Position numbers and translations under genes: made by a program. Shown here piece after piece: positions 14,282 to 15,448 of a stretch of 15,448 nucleotides of DNA. The notes below the pieces were generated by a model that was not told the DNA's origin, did no database searches, and worked only from the letters and a program-made list of their open reading frames with translations. Within the stretch, counting starts at the first letter, position 1; every line of letters starts with the position of its first letter. The DNA is taken from the NCBI GenBank assembly GCA_011524575.1, contig WTKB01000268.1, positions 1 through 15,448 on the forward strand, in the 5' to 3' direction. Source of the stretch: Aquimarina sp. GTDB lineage: Bacteria; Bacteroidota; Bacteroidia; Flavobacteriales; Flavobacteriaceae.

Positions 14282-15325
14282 ATGAAGATGTTTTCTAGGA
14301 TTGAATATTTTAAAAGTCAAAGTTTTTTTGTGTTGGGTTGTTTTTCGCTACTCGTTTTTATTTCATGCAAAGACATTACTGATTCCTCTTTAAAAACTAA
14401 TTCTATTATTGAAGAATTAGATAATGGCGCCTATGCAAAATCAGCAGGAAGGTCTTTGAGTTTAACAGTAGTTATGGATAACTTTTCTTGGCAGCATAAA
14501 ATAGGTGAGGCATTTAGAGAGGTTTTAGCAGCACCCGTAAAAGGGCTTCCACAACCAGAACCTCTTTTTACAATACGTCAAATGAACCAGAATGCTTTTA
14601 CAGGTTTTGTGCGTAAATCAAGGTGTTTTTTAAAAGTAGTGGAGGGTGCTCCTAAGGGTTTTAAAGTTTTAAAGAATGAGTATGCTCGTCCGCAAATAGG
14701 TATTGTTATTTCAGGACAAACTCCAGAGGAGATCATTTCTTGTTTTCAGCAAAATAAGGAGCAAATAGTTACCTTTTTTAAACAAATGGAACTCTATGCG
14801 AAACAGCAACGTATAAAGCGTATTTTACCCTTGGAATCTATTAAAGAGGATTTACAATTAACTATAAAAATACCTAGATCTTATCGACTAGCAAAAAAAA
14901 CGTCAGACTTTTATTGGTTTAGAAAGAATATTCCTCATGGTGGAATGAATATCTTAGTATATGCTGTACCTCAAGATTTTTTTGTAAATTCAAAGAGTAT
15001 GCCTCAAAACATTATACGTCTCAGAGATTCTATATCAGGGCATCATATTCCTGTTGATAAAGGTGGGCGTTTTATTACAGAAGAGGCTTTTAGTCCTTAT
15101 ATTAAGCCTGTTACTTTAAAAGGCTTTTCTTCTATTGAAACAAAAGGAACATGGGAGGTTAAAAATAAATATATGGCAGGACCTTTTATAAATTATATTG
15201 TAAAGGATACAGCTTCTAAACGTTTGGTTGTTTTAGAAGGATTTGTTTTTGCTCCTTCTGTAAAAAAACGAGATTATATATTAGAATTAGAAGCTATTTT
15301 AAAAACTTTCACGCTTTCTCCTTAA
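14282..15325 (+). CDS. DUF4837-like lipoprotein
   Basis: A 347-residue predicted lipoprotein that resembles the DUF4837 family, found in Bacteroidota next to MltD-like genes; the assignment is from recall of the family and its neighbourhood. The signal has a hydrophobic stretch at about 14-27 and the lipobox FISC with acylated C29, followed by KDITDSS; the Lys-Asp after the cysteine loosely resembles Bacteroidota surface-export signals. The mature domain has alternating beta and helix character with PSKSxR-type elements not seen; notable blocks are KIPRSYRLAKKTSDFYWFRK (residues about 199-218) and GTWEVKNKYMAGPF (about 289-302). It starts directly at the preceding stop codon, which implies co-translation with the transglycosylase. 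The function is unknown; an envelope role is inferred from context. Confidence 0.75.
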   Translation: MKMFSRIEYFKSQSFFVLGCFSLLVFISCKDITDSSLKTNSIIEELDNGAYAKSAGRSLSLTVVMDNFSWQHKIGEAFREVLAAPVKGLPQPEPLFTIRQMNQNAFTGFVRKSRCFLKVVEGAPKGFKVLKNEYARPQIGIVISGQTPEEIISCFQQNKEQIVTFFKQMELYAKQQRIKRILPLESIKEDLQLTIKIPRSYRLAKKTSDFYWFRKNIPHGGMNILVYAVPQDFFVNSKSMPQNIIRLRDSISGHHIPVDKGGRFITEEAFSPYIKPVTLKGFSSIETKGTWEVKNKYMAGPFINYIVKDTASKRLVVLEGFVFAPSVKKRDYILELEAILKTFTLSP

Positions 15326-15380
15326 GCTATTAAAATTGTTTTATAAGATGTATTAGGTATAATTATTTAAAAGTAATTTT

Positions 15381-15448
15381 ATGGTTCAGAATTCCAACAA
15401 CAATCAAAATAAAAAAAGTAAAAATCCATTTTCATTTCGTAGTTCTCC
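15381..15448 (+). CDS. 5' end of a gene cut by the window edge
   Basis: An ATG at 15381 opens a frame that stays open to the last base, giving MVQNSNNNQNKKSKNPFSF and a few more residues. The Asn/Lys-rich, hydrophilic N-terminus resembles the cytoplasmic leaders of several Bacteroidota membrane proteins (for example FtsH-type proteases), but 22 residues are too few to identify it. It lies 55 bases after the DUF4837-like gene on the same strand. The spacer between them shows no terminator. Confidence 0.5.
   Translation, partial: MVQNSNNNQNKKSKNPFSFRSS

Noticed and set aside
1..15448. tRNA, rRNA, phage, defence or toxin-antitoxin genes
   Set aside because: I looked for typical signatures in the intergenic stretches and coding frames and saw none.

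Overview
The window looks like chromosomal DNA of a member of the Flavobacteriia (Bacteroidota), probably a marine Flavobacteriaceae. The evidence is the low GC content, start codons without obvious Shine-Dalgarno sequences, a few -7 elements of the TAnnTTTG type, and a characteristic gene set: a LemA lipoprotein with two TPM-domain proteins, an MltD-like SLT/LysM lytic transglycosylase followed by a DUF4837-like lipoprotein, and Bacteroidota-type HolB and Pgk. I cannot name a genus. Nearly all the coding content is housekeeping. I found no transposase, phage gene, defence system, CRISPR array, tRNA or rRNA.

Layout. Bases 1-343 hold what may be the last codons of a rightward gene, a terminator-like hairpin, a possible degenerate repeat and a strong bidirectional terminator. 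Bases 344-5483 are leftward: pheS (phenylalanyl-tRNA synthetase alpha), a Cof-type HAD phosphatase and alaS (alanyl-tRNA synthetase), separated by long non-coding spacers. Bases 5631-8881 are a tight rightward cluster: a membrane-anchored M23 peptidase, a small MerR-like regulator, a LemA lipoprotein and two TPM-domain proteins. A conserved-looking protein of unknown function (8953-9306) follows. It converges on leftward holB (DNA polymerase III delta prime, 9479-10627). holB is divergent from pgk (phosphoglycerate kinase, 10746-11933). The right end carries an MltD-like transglycosylase and a DUF4837-like lipoprotein, joined stop-to-start, and the first codons of another gene at the window edge.

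How the genes work together. The clearest themes are translation and replication housekeeping (PheS, AlaS, HolB), glycolysis (Pgk) and envelope maintenance (M23 peptidase, LemA/TPM proteins, SLT-LysM enzyme, lipoprotein).

The most unusual content is non-coding. A family of palindromic repeats of about 155 bp, with 13-bp terminal inverted repeats (GAGCTTGTTTAAA), is present four times (1451-1607, 2575-2728, 9364-9479 truncated, 11934-12087), with additional lone ends near 47, 2571 and 12098. Two copies appear to be flanked by 3-bp direct repeats (TTA or TAA). One copy starts exactly at the pgk stop codon, and another forms part of the holB stop codon. Two copies in opposite orientation bracket the HAD gene. 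This looks like a non-autonomous MITE-like element that targets gene 3' ends. A second oddity is a terminator-shaped hairpin inside the first codons of the first TPM gene.
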